A DNA stretch of 64,000 bases from Streptomyces sp. DH41 (GCF_029813785.1 NZ_JARVKY010000008.1:124001-188000), one strand, 5' to 3'; shown: positions 9,050-16,875, counted from the stretch's first letter. Translations and numbers: made by a program. The notes: generated from the letters alone by a model not told the origin.

Positions 9050-9504
9050 GCGACATACCGCTGCGCCTGGTGCCGGTCCGCTCCCGTGAGGCGAAGGACT
9101 TCGTGCGCACCTGGCACCGTCACCACCCGCCGCCCGCAGGACAGATCTTCGCGGTCGGCGCCGCCGACGAGAGGGGCACGCTGCGCGCCGTGGCCATCGT
9201 CGGCCGGCCGGTGGCCCGTCACCTGGACGACGGCGCCACCCTCGAAGTCACCCGGACCGCCAGCGACGGCGCACGCAACGCCAACTCACTGCTCTACGGT
9301 GCCGCGTGGCGGGCGGCGAAGGCCCTCGGCTACCGCCGGCTGGTCACCTACACGCAGGACGGCGAGAGCGGCGCATCACTGCGCGGCGCCGGGTGGCGCG
9401 TGATCGCCAGCCGGCCGCCCCGCGCCGGATGGCACACCCCGTCCCGCCCACGAGCCGGTCACGGCAACGACCACGTCACCCGCCTGCTGTGGGAAGCCCT
9501 GTGA
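9046..9504 (+). CDS. XF1762-like protein (GNAT-like fold)
   Basis: 152 residues, GTG overlapping the coupling-protein stop (GTGA). The sequence has the family's fixed features: FVRTWHRHHPPPAGQIFAVG, then VAIVGRPVARHLDDG, LEVTRTASDGARNANSLLYG and a final GYRRLVTYT with GASLRGAGW. The family is widespread on plasmids and phages and is predicted to have an acetyltransferase-like fold; its substrate is unknown. Coupled to the gene before and after it. Confidence 0.8.
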   Translation: MSDIPLRLVPVRSREAKDFVRTWHRHHPPPAGQIFAVGAADERGTLRAVAIVGRPVARHLDDGATLEVTRTASDGARNANSLLYGAAWRAAKALGYRRLVTYTQDGESGASLRGAGWRVIASRPPRAGWHTPSRPRAGHGNDHVTRLLWEAL

Positions 9505-10136
9505 CCGAGCCCGTTCCTGCACAGCAACGGACCGACCATCTCACCTTGCCCCGTACCGCCCCGCGTCCTCCCGGAGTTGTCCTGCACACCGTCGACCTGA
9601 CCGAACACACTCGCCTTCTCGGCGAGGTGGCCCCCGCCCTGAAGGAGCTGTCCGTGGAGGCGGCACGCATCCGGGAGGGCGAGATCGCCAAGCCCGTCCG
9701 AGAGATCGCACCCCTGAGCCTGCGGGTGCACGAGCTGGCGATGAAGTGCACGCGGCAGGTGCACGACCTGTCGGTCAGCCAGTACCCCGCAATGAAGGAC
9801 GGGGCCGACAACCTGGCGCTCCTCGCCGGCGCCTGCTCCCAGATCTCACTGGCCGCCACCCTGTGCAACCTCGCCGTCCATCACCGCACCGAGATCCTGC
9901 TGTACGAGGACGCCGATCCCACCCCGGCGAGCAGCCGTGATCAGCTTCGTCGTGCCGGTGTCGAGATGCAGCAAGCGGCCACCACTTATCGCGCCGTAGC
10001 GCGACGGCTCTCCCGACGCCTCGCCTCATTCTCGGCGCGCGCTGAAGACCGGCAACTCATCGCCGAGGCCCAAAGGCCCAGCCCGCAGAAGGCGCCCTCC
10101 GCACCGCCCGTGCTCGCTGCCCGGCGCCGCGGATGA
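9501..10136 (+). CDS. Hypothetical helical element protein
   Basis: 211 residues, GTG overlapping the previous stop (GTGA). Strongly helical with heptad-like stretches (LGEVAPALKELSVEAARIRE and a Cys-containing helix ending AATLCNLAVHH). It is weakly similar to the product at 15441. No catalytic motif or membrane segment is visible. The stop overlaps the next ATG. Function unknown. Confidence 0.7.
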   Translation: MTEPVPAQQRTDHLTLPRTAPRPPGVVLHTVDLTEHTRLLGEVAPALKELSVEAARIREGEIAKPVREIAPLSLRVHELAMKCTRQVHDLSVSQYPAMKDGADNLALLAGACSQISLAATLCNLAVHHRTEILLYEDADPTPASSRDQLRRAGVEMQQAATTYRAVARRLSRRLASFSARAEDRQLIAEAQRPSPQKAPSAPPVLAARRRG

Positions 10137-10600
10137 CGACGCCGCCCGAGGGCTTCCTGTTCGACGTGGCCGCCCCGCCGACGCCGGTTGAGCGCCTGCT
10201 GCTGCTCGCAGACCAGTACGTGCAGCACAACGACATGCTCGACCGTCTCCTGCGGGCCTATCCGCCATCCGAGCCCAACGCCCACGCCGCCTCCGCCCAG
10301 CGACTCGCTTCTGCGACCCGCACCGCCCTCAAAGCGGTCACCGACGGACGCCTCTTCCGCAGTCCCGACCTGTCGGACGCAGTGGTCCGCCTTGAGCAGC
10401 TCGCCTTCCTGAGCAGTGCCTCCGCGGACCAGCAGCTCCCGATGGCACGCACTCTGACCGCCTTGGCACCCGAAGCCGCGATGGGCTGCGCCAACACCCT
10501 CGCCTACGAAATCCGACGCCGCGGGGGGACGGCAGCAGGCGACGGTCCGGAGCACACCCTGACCGCCGCTCACCACACCGCCCTGTGGGAGTCTCAATGA
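10133..10600 (+). pseudogene. N-terminal part of a hypothetical gene split by IS110
   Basis: The present frame gives 155 residues ending GAG TCT CAA TGA, where the TGA is contributed by the inserted element. If the IS is removed and one copy of TCTCAAT kept, the frame continues as GAG TCT CAA TCA GCA into 11900-12309. The two parts total 876 nt, exactly 292 codons (291 residues). The N-terminal segment VERLLLLADQYVQHND recurs in the open stretch at 13259. The truncated 155-residue product may still be made. Confidence 0.75.
10592..10598 (+). repeat. Direct repeat TCTCAAT, left side of IS110 element
   Basis: The same seven bases occur at 11893-11899 on the other side of the insertion. IS110-family elements recombine at a short core shared by donor and target rather than making a staggered cut, so this is most likely target and end identity rather than a classical target duplication. 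Confidence 0.65.
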
Positions 10601-11892
10601 CGAAGTCAAGCCGCCTGCGTGACTGGCGGGGCGGTCGTGAACATTCGTCCGTCACGAAGTAGTGCCCACAACACGCTCGCTCGTCGGCGAGCCAGGGCGA
10701 TGATGGCTTGGACGTGCTTGCACCCCTCGCCACGCTTCTTGAGGTAGAAGTCCCGATTAGGGCCCTCGCGGATGATGCTGGTCTGCGCGGACAGGTAGAA
10801 CACCCTTCGCAGACGGCGGCTGTAACGCTTGGGCCGGTGCAGGTTCCCAGTCCGCCGGCCGGAGTCGCGTGGCACAGGTACAAGTCCGGCCGCTGACGCC
10901 AGGTGACCAGCGTCCGCGTAGGCGGTCAGGTCGCCTGCCGCCACGACGAACTCGGCCCCGAGCATGGGCCCCATGCCGGGCAGCGACTCGATGATCGCCG
11001 CTTGTGGATGGCTGCGGAAGGTCTCGCGGATACGCTTCTCGATGCGCTTGAGCCGCTCATCCAGGGCCAGGATCTGTTCGGCTAGGTCAGCGACGATTTG
11101 GGCGGCGACCTCCTCGCCGGGCAGCGCGGTCTGCTGGGTCCGGGCAGCCTCCAGAGCAGTGACCGCGACGGCGTCAGCGCTGCGCACGTCCCGGTTGGCC
11201 AGCCAGGCCGTGAGCCGGGCTCGGCCGCGGCGGCGGATCGCGGCGGGGGTCTGGTAGCCGGTCAACAGCACCAGGGCACCTTTGTGAGCCGAGTAGTCGA
11301 AAGACCGTTCCAGAGCGGGAAAGACGCCGGTCAGGACATCGCGGAGACGGTTGATCATTCTCACCCTGTCTGCAACCAGGTCAGAGCGATGGGCGGTCAA
11401 CAGGGCTAGTTCAGCCGCCAGTTGGGCGGGCACATCGATGGTCGCAAAGTCCCGGCGGTGCCGGGCGGTCTCGGCGATGATGTAGGCGTCACGGGCATCG
11501 GTTTTCGCCTCGCCCCGGTAGGCCCCGGCCATCCGGTTGACCGTGCGGCCGGGAACGTAGACGGCCTGCTGGCCGTGCGCCGCGAGCAGGGCCAGAAGTA
11601 GCGCGGAGGCCGTGCCGGAGATGTCAACCGCCCAGCGGACCTCATCCGCCAGGTCCAGGATCTCGCCGAGCGCGCTCAGGATCGCCGACTCGTCATTGTC
11701 GATCTTCTTCGACCACAAGGTCGCCCCGGTCTCGTCGACCGCCGCAGTCCAGTGGTGGCCCTTACCCGCGTCGATGCCGGCCCAGACGCAGGCCCGTCGC
11801 TTGCTCACTTGCCCCTCCTCGTTCCACACGGCATGCCGTCGGCCCGAGGAACACCCCGCTGTCATCTCCGTAATCAGCGACCGAAGCGCACA
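10599..11892. mobile_element. IS110-family insertion sequence
   Basis: About 1.29 kb, bounded by TCTCAAT direct repeats and holding one DEDD transposase gene on the minus strand. No terminal inverted repeats are visible, as expected for IS110. The non-coding end upstream of the transposase is short (11809-11892); this is where a bridge RNA would be encoded in IS110-group elements. It interrupts the gene 10133-12309, and removing it restores the reading frame. Confidence 0.8.
10606..11808 (-). CDS. IS110-family DEDD transposase/recombinase
   Basis: 400 residues from the GTG at 11808, which has GAGGAGGGG just upstream; a longer open frame to 11898 lacks a ribosome binding site. The N-terminal RuvC-like DEDD domain shows VWAGIDAGKGHHWTAAV, the AVDISG segment and KTDARDAYIIAE. 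The C-terminal transposase_20 domain shows IIESLPGMGPMLGAEF and LASAAGLVPVPRDSGR, with the conserved Ser region. The length is normal and no frameshift is seen, so the enzyme is probably active. It carries out site-specific cut-and-paste recombination guided by a bridge RNA in characterised relatives. Confidence 0.92.
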   Translation of the reverse strand: MSKRRACVWAGIDAGKGHHWTAAVDETGATLWSKKIDNDESAILSALGEILDLADEVRWAVDISGTASALLLALLAAHGQQAVYVPGRTVNRMAGAYRGEAKTDARDAYIIAETARHRRDFATIDVPAQLAAELALLTAHRSDLVADRVRMINRLRDVLTGVFPALERSFDYSAHKGALVLLTGYQTPAAIRRRGRARLTAWLANRDVRSADAVAVTALEAARTQQTALPGEEVAAQIVADLAEQILALDERLKRIEKRIRETFRSHPQAAIIESLPGMGPMLGAEFVVAAGDLTAYADAGHLASAAGLVPVPRDSGRRTGNLHRPKRYSRRLRRVFYLSAQTSIIREGPNRDFYLKKRGEGCKHVQAIIALARRRASVLWALLRDGRMFTTAPPVTQAA

Positions 11893-12309
11893 TCTCAATC
11901 AGCAGCCAGGGCGCCCCGGAGGGCCGGGCGGCCACTCCCACAGAGCCACTGCAGACAAGAACGCCTGTGCCACACCCAGCCCTCCCGGGCCACCCAACAA
12001 CTTACGGAGATCGCCTGCGGGAACGTGGTGGTCACCAGCTCCCTGGGACGGCAGAACGTCCACTACCGCGACGAGCGCGTGCTCATGGGCACGCTGCGGG
12101 CGTTGGAGGCAATGGGGCTCGCGGAGCGCGTTCCGCAGTCCGCGCGTGCCGCCTATGTGGGCGGCCCGCTCCAGGACCGAGTCCGCCTCACTCCCGCCGG
12201 CACCACCGCGCTGGCCACGGCCATCAGCAGCCCGCCCACTCGCAGGGCGCCCGGCACGACGCCCGCGCCCGCACCCACCGCTGCGAAGACGGCCGCCCGC
12301 AGCCGTTAA
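11893..12309 (+). pseudogene. C-terminal part of the gene split by IS110
   Basis: Continues the frame of 10133-10598 from the right copy of TCTCAAT to TAA 12307-12309. After a low-complexity start, the sequence becomes well ordered: QLTEIACGNVVVTSSLGRQN, HYRDERVLMGTLRALEAMGL, then a small-residue tail. The helix pair before MGLAERVP looks like a winged-helix DNA-binding unit. The GXVVVTSSLGR...R.L.ALEAxGL pattern is, from memory, common in C-termini of Streptomyces plasmid proteins. There is no start of its own. Confidence 0.65.
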
Positions 12310-12336
12310 CTGACCCATCGGAGCCCACAGCAGCCC

Positions 12337-12504
12337 ATGACCTCGCACAACCGCGCCCAACACCCGGATCCACCCCGCGCCCGGGTGGACGGATACGAGG
12401 CCCCGCCCGCACGCGTCTCAGACGTCTCCTGCACACCGGCACCGACGCGCTGCACCCGATCAGTCCTGGCCCACTGCCGCCTGCGGTACAAGGCCCGGCG
12501 GTGA
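12337..12504 (+). CDS. Small 55-residue element protein
   Basis: ATG 12337 with GGAG at 12320-12323; the stop overlaps the next DUF317 gene's GTG (GTGA). The product has a Pro-rich start (QHPDPPRARVDGYEAPPARV) and two Cys, ending RLRYKARR. The overlap and spacing argue for a real gene. It is too short for a confident family. It may be a DUF317 partner or leader. Confidence 0.5.
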   Translation: MTSHNRAQHPDPPRARVDGYEAPPARVSDVSCTPAPTRCTRSVLAHCRLRYKARR

Positions 12505-13227
12505 GGCCCTTCGCGCCCCAGGACCGGGTCCTGGTCTCCCCACGCTATCTGGCGGGAGCGGGCATCGACCGGCTCGCCGATGCGATCGGCCCGCTGGTCC
12601 ACCTCTTCGGTTGGCCGAGCGAGCACGATCGCGCAAGCGGACGCATCAGCGTCCACAGCCCCGACGGCAGCCTGTTCGTCAACTTCAACTCCCGGCATAC
12701 CCTCGGCCACTGGTGGTCCCTCGCGCACCACGAGCCGTACTGGGAAGCCCGCTTCACCCGGCAGACCCCGATCGAGGCCATCGCCGCCGTCACCCAGGCT
12801 CTGCCCCAGCTGCTCGGCGACGACCGGCACATCGACCGGATCCCGCTCACCACCACCCCCCTCGCGCAGATCGCCGAACTGAACCACTGGCACCGCGAGG
12901 ACGACACGTTCACCTCGCCCGACGGCCACTGCCACCTGCAGCACACTCCGGCGGAAGACACCCCGTGGCGCTTCCGGCACCACGTGTACGACGGCTTCGA
13001 CACCCACTGGGACGCCTCCTTCACCCAGGACACCCCCGGAGCGGCTCGTCGCCCAGTTCTTCACCCACCTCGCGACGACCACCCCAGTCGAGCGCACCTT
13101 CCGTGACGTCCCCTACCTCGTGCAGAACCTGGACGACGCGCTCATCACCCCCGTGCACCGAGCCGCCGTGAACCCACACGTCCACCACGCCGGCGCCCAG
13201 CTCGGCCGCGTCGTACACCGCCGCTGA
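12501..13227 (+). pseudogene. DUF317 domain protein gene with a 1-nt frameshift
   Basis: Begins at GTG 12501 with the family entry VLVSPRYLAGAG and two DUF317 units (HSPDGSLFVNF, HWWSLAHH, TPIEAIAAVTQAL; then TSPDGHCHLQH). In the second unit, the expected TPERLVAQFFTHLATTTP segment is out of frame: a run of five C at 13033-13037 has one base too many. As written the frame ends at 13106. Skipping one base restores TPERL and continues to TGA 13225-13227 (QNLDDALITPVH, ending VVHRR). Causes could be mutation, a sequencing error in the C-run, or +1 frameshifting on CCC-C. Confidence 0.7.
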
Positions 13228-13258
13228 CACCGGCCTCACCGAAACCCGTCATCCCCAG

Positions 13259-13414
13259 CTGAACGAGCCGACTGGGCCGGCCGAGCACCTCCTGCTCCTC
13301 GCCGGCTACTTCACCCGGCACAACGACGCCCTGACTCGGCTGCACGTACCCGTCCGTTGCCGCGAGCGCACTGCCATTTCTCCCGGCCTGCACTTCCGAA
13401 TCCCTTGGACCACC
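13259..13414 (+). other. In-frame coding-like stretch upstream of the 13415 gene
   Basis: The frame of the 13415 gene is open upstream and encodes GPAEHLLLLAGYFTRHNDAL, which closely resembles VERLLLLADQYVQHNDML near the start of the product at 10133. CTG 13259 could serve as a near-cognate start, making one longer protein. Alternatively this is the remnant of a separate gene fused by deletion. Confidence 0.4.
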
Positions 13415-14017
13415 GTGTCACTCCTGGACATCCCCGAGGTATTCATCGGGTCCACCGACGACGGCCACACCTTCGTCATCCTCAACCGCCCCATCCGCGA
13501 CGCCGACCGGCTGCTCACCGACGCCGGCTTCCTCCCTCGTGAACACCACGGCCGCAGGCTCCACCTGCTGCCTCCAGGCATCGCGCAGGACGTACACGAG
13601 CGCGCCGGCGTGGCGATGTACGGGCTCTTGGCCCACACCCACGACCTCGTCGACCTTTCCTGGACCACCCGCTGGAGTCCCGACCAGCCGGCAGGCGGCC
13701 CAGACCTGCACTTCCAGGTCAGGGACGGCACGGTTGCCGTGACTGCCTCGACCACCGCCGCCCGGTTGCTGCTGGAGCAACACGGCTTCGTCCCCACAGC
13801 AGACGGCGCGTCCTACCGCACTCGGGACGGGCTGGACGAGCGCCAACTGCTCAGCGCCGTCACCGCTGCCGAGGCACACGCGTACACCCACGGTCTCAGC
13901 GCGCGTGTCCACCTGGGCATCCCCACACCAGCCGACATCCCCGCCAGCACCCGCCGCCGCTCAGCTCCCGCCACCGGTCCACGAACCACACCATCGGCCC
14001 CTCGCCGCACCCGCTGA
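13415..14017 (+). CDS. Hypothetical element protein with two YRLP-type modules
   Basis: 200 residues from GTG 13415, with only a weak GGA upstream. Two copies of the repeated module are visible: residues about 12-60 (FVILNRPIRDADRLLTDAGF, then RRLHLLPPGIAQDVHE) and about 105-165 (ARLLLEQHGFVPTADGASYR, then ERQLLSAVTAAEAHAY). The second copy is like the C-terminal half of the product at 1360. A basic Pro tail follows. Function unknown. The frame may extend to 13259. Confidence 0.65.
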   Translation: MSLLDIPEVFIGSTDDGHTFVILNRPIRDADRLLTDAGFLPREHHGRRLHLLPPGIAQDVHERAGVAMYGLLAHTHDLVDLSWTTRWSPDQPAGGPDLHFQVRDGTVAVTASTTAARLLLEQHGFVPTADGASYRTRDGLDERQLLSAVTAAEAHAYTHGLSARVHLGIPTPADIPASTRRRSAPATGPRTTPSAPRRTR

Positions 14018-14057
14018 CCACCCCAACGCATCCGGCACCGCCATCCGAGGAGCTTCC

Positions 14058-14615
14058 ACGTCCGACACCCCCACCGTGCATGATCTCGCCCGTGCCCTCG
14101 CCGACCAGCTTCACCCCGGTGCCGCTCCCCGGGACGTGACCGTCAACTTCGGCGCCCGCCGGCAAGCCCCCATCGAGTACCGCAGCCGCGGTCGGGGCGG
14201 ACCCGTGACGGTCTACGCCCAAGCACTGCACGCCGCCCTCTACGGCCTTCCCACGCCCGACGAGTCGCTGCCCACCGCCCTGGACGCGCTTCTGCAAGCC
14301 ACACACACCGCGACCGCCCCGGAACAGAAAACCGCCGTCCTGCGGCAGGTCGCCGAGCAGCTGCGCAACGCCGCCGAGATCATCCAGCGATACCAGTACC
14401 GAGCCCAGTGGGACCGGTTCCCCACCGATGTCGCCGAGCAGCTCGCTACTGCTCACGACCAGGCCCAGCAGATCGCCCAGGCCCTCGACCGCGTGGCCCC
14501 CGCCTTCAGCCACCCGCCCACCACGGACACCACACCCCGTGCCCGGGCCGCCCACGGCCAGAGCGCCACCACCCTCGCAACCTCCCCGCCTTCACCGGCC
14601 CCACGCCACCGCTGA
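14058..14615 (+). CDS. Hypothetical helical element protein, apparent ACG start
   Basis: 185 residues from ACG 14058, which sits five bases after GAGGAG (14047-14052). GTG 14076 is the ordinary alternative but is far from any ribosome binding site. The N-terminal half includes VTVNFGARRQAPIEYRSRG. The C-terminal half is helical, with a stretch (LLQATHTATAPEQKTAVLRQ) like the helical module of 2115 and 4686. Function unknown. The stop is 35 bp before the tryptophan synthase alpha-like gene. Confidence 0.65.
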   Translation, partial: TSDTPTVHDLARALADQLHPGAAPRDVTVNFGARRQAPIEYRSRGRGGPVTVYAQALHAALYGLPTPDESLPTALDALLQATHTATAPEQKTAVLRQVAEQLRNAAEIIQRYQYRAQWDRFPTDVAEQLATAHDQAQQIAQALDRVAPAFSHPPTTDTTPRARAAHGQSATTLATSPPSPAPRHR

Positions 14616-14650
14616 CCTGCCGCGACAGCGCCCTCCGAGAAAGACATCTC

Positions 14651-15448
14651 CTGGCCGCCACCGACTCCCTCCAAGCTCTCCTCGCCCAACCCCGCTGCGC
14701 GCTCGGCGTGTTCGTCCCCGCCGGACTGCATCCGGCCCGCGCCGAGCGTCATCAGCTCGACCAGATCGCCCGAGCCGGCGCCGACCTGTTCGAGATCGGC
14801 CTCGCCCACCATGACGCCGACCTCGACGGGCCCATCATCCAAGCCGCCTACCGCCGCGCCCTGAGCCGCGGGCACCTCCTCACCCGCGCCCTGCGCGGGA
14901 TCGAGCACGCCGCTGGCCTTCGGCCGACCGTCGTTATGACCTACTGGGACCCCGTCAGCCGGCACGGCCCCGAACGCCTGGCCCGGCTGCTCGCTGACGC
15001 GGGTGCCGCCGGCGCCATGGTCGTCGACCTGCCCGACAACCAGGCAGAGCGCTGGCAGGCCGCAGCGAAGGCCACGAACCTCTCCACCCCACGCCTCGTC
15101 CCGCGCCACCTCACTGACACCGGCCTCGCCACCGTGGCCGCCGGCGCATCGGGATGGCTCTACGCACCCGCCAGCACCGCCCCCACCGGCTACCGCGGCC
15201 CGCTCGACGTGCCCACTCTCGCCGACTTCACGACACGCCTGCGCGCCGCGAGTCCCCTGCCCGTCGTATCGGGCGTGGGGATCTCCACCCCGGCCCTCGC
15301 GGAACGCGTCGCGCCACTGGTGGACGCCGTCGTCATCGGCACCCCCGTCGTCCGCGCCCTGATGACCGCCCCCGAGCAGGCCCCGGCAATCACTACCGCG
15401 TTCGCCCAAACCCTGAACCCGCACGCCACCACGGAGACCCGTGCCTGA
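14651..15448 (+). CDS. Tryptophan synthase alpha subunit-like TIM-barrel protein
   Basis: 265 residues from CTG 14651, placed seven bases after GAGAAAG (14637-14643). The protein has the TrpA layout: GVFVPAG for strand 1, AGADLFEIGLAHHDADLDGP with Glu48 and Asp59 at the places of catalytic Glu49 and Asp60 of TrpA, IIQAAYRRALSRG, VVMTYWDPV, then VVSGVGISTPA and AVVIGTPVV for the phosphate-binding strands. The numbering match supports the CTG start. TrpA cleaves indole-3-glycerol phosphate. No trpB is nearby, so the role here is unknown: a stand-alone indole-producing lyase, a paralogue with another substrate, or an inactive remnant. No decay is visible. Confidence 0.75.
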   Translation: MAATDSLQALLAQPRCALGVFVPAGLHPARAERHQLDQIARAGADLFEIGLAHHDADLDGPIIQAAYRRALSRGHLLTRALRGIEHAAGLRPTVVMTYWDPVSRHGPERLARLLADAGAAGAMVVDLPDNQAERWQAAAKATNLSTPRLVPRHLTDTGLATVAAGASGWLYAPASTAPTGYRGPLDVPTLADFTTRLRAASPLPVVSGVGISTPALAERVAPLVDAVVIGTPVVRALMTAPEQAPAITTAFAQTLNPHATTETRA

Positions 15449-15899
15449 CCCCGCCGACCCGGCCCCGGTCCTCGCCCGCATCTCGTCCGACGCGGCCTCG
15501 CTGCACCAGGCCCTGCATTTCCTGCCCGCCGAACGAGGCGCATCCGCATCCACACTGGCCCCGCGCCTCACTGACGCCCAGGACCTCGCCGGCACCGCTT
15601 TGCGGCTGTTTCTCACCCTCAGCCGCCAGACGACGCGGCCCTCCCCTACGGACCTGCTGCTCCTTCACCGCGTCGCGCAGATCGCCAAGGCCGCCCAGGA
15701 CGCCGCCGCCGAACTGACGGTTGCTCTTGCCCGCGCCGTGGAGAACCAGCGCCGCCAGGCCACCGCCACATCACGGCGGGTGGTTCTGATCGGGCCGACA
15801 CCGCAGCAGTTCATCGAGTCGGCCACCGACCTCGTCGACCACATCCCCGCCCTCTGCGACGCCGTATCCCGCGACCGGCCGCAATCCCCCTGCCGCTGA
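15441..15899 (+). CDS. Small helical element protein
   Basis: 152 residues, GTG inside the last codons of the TrpA-like gene (8-nt overlap), so translation is probably coupled. Helical throughout (VAQIAKAAQDAAAELTVALA) and weakly like the product at 9501. No motif recognised. Confidence 0.65.
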   Translation: MPDPADPAPVLARISSDAASLHQALHFLPAERGASASTLAPRLTDAQDLAGTALRLFLTLSRQTTRPSPTDLLLLHRVAQIAKAAQDAAAELTVALARAVENQRRQATATSRRVVLIGPTPQQFIESATDLVDHIPALCDAVSRDRPQSPCR

Positions 15900-15951
15900 C
15901 GCGACCGCGATTCGGGTACTCCCTCCCCTTTCCCTAAACCCAGGACAGACC

Positions 15952-16875
15952 ATTTCAGATCAGCCCCGATTCCGCGCCCTCACCCTCGGTGCGGGAGTTC
16001 AATCCAGCACGCTCCTTGCCCTGTCAGCCGAGGGCATTCTCCCCAGGGTCGACTATGCGATTTTCGCCGACACCGGATGGGAACCCGAAGCGGTTTACGC
16101 ACACCTTGACCGCCTGGAAGAAGAGATAGCCGCCCCCGCCGGGATACCCGTACTGCGCGTGTCGGCCGGAAATATCCGAGACGACGCCCTGAACCCGGAT
16201 CACCGGTTCGCCTCCATGCCGCTCCACATCCTCAATCAGGACGGGCGACCTGGGATGACCCGGCGGCAGTGCACCGGCGAATATAAGGTCAAGCCAATCA
16301 AGCAGAAGGTCCGCGAACTGCTCGGCTACCCCTATCCGGCACGCATCCCAAAGGGCGTTTTCGTCGAGCAGTGGGTAGGAATCTCCACGGATGAATTCCA
16401 CCGCGCGAAGGACGCGGAAGTCAAGTACATGCGTAACCGGCATCCCCTTCTGGACATGTCCTGGAGCAGGGCCGACTGCGCGCGCTACCTGACTTCCCTC
16501 GGTCTCGCCGATACCCCGGAATCGAGTTGCCTGGGATGCCCGTTCCATGGAAATGCGCAGTGGCGGCATATCAGGGACACATCTCCATCCGAGTGGGCGG
16601 ACGTCGTCGAATTCGACACGGCCATCCGGCAGGGCAACGCCCGCGCCAACGCCACCGGCAACAGACTGCTCGGCGAGGCGTTCCTGCACCGCTCCCGCGT
16701 CCCGCTCAGCGAAGCCCCCATCGATCACGTCACCGCCGCCGAGCGGGCCGCCCTGCGGATCAGCGCGGACGAGGCCGACGTCCTGGAGAACGGTGTCGAG
16801 GACGGCTGCTCGCCCTGGGCGTGCCGGGGCGACGCCGACGCGCTGACGCAGGACGACTTCGGGCTGGCCACGTGA
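15952..16875 (+). CDS. PAPS reductase-like ATP-pyrophosphatase (phage/plasmid type), ATT start
   Basis: 307 residues from ATT 15952, six bases after GGA in AGGACAG (15942-15948). The first ordinary start, GTG 16159, would remove the ATP-binding loop LGAGVQSSTLL and the AIFADTGWEPEAVYAHLDRL segment that define the family. A Cys motif, SCLGCPFHGNAQWRHI, lies at about residues 188-203, and RRQCTGEYKVKPI near 105. Related enzymes activate substrates by adenylation or reduce sulfur (CysH, DndC-like). The gene overlaps the next DNA methyltransferase as GTGA, suggesting a shared role in DNA modification. The true substrate is unknown. Confidence 0.8.
   Translation: MSDQPRFRALTLGAGVQSSTLLALSAEGILPRVDYAIFADTGWEPEAVYAHLDRLEEEIAAPAGIPVLRVSAGNIRDDALNPDHRFASMPLHILNQDGRPGMTRRQCTGEYKVKPIKQKVRELLGYPYPARIPKGVFVEQWVGISTDEFHRAKDAEVKYMRNRHPLLDMSWSRADCARYLTSLGLADTPESSCLGCPFHGNAQWRHIRDTSPSEWADVVEFDTAIRQGNARANATGNRLLGEAFLHRSRVPLSEAPIDHVTAAERAALRISADEADVLENGVEDGCSPWACRGDADALTQDDFGLAT

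Noticed and set aside
12501..13106. Treating the DUF317 gene at 12501 as an intact shorter protein
   Set aside because: The last 25 codons have no family character, while the next frame continues the domain exactly.
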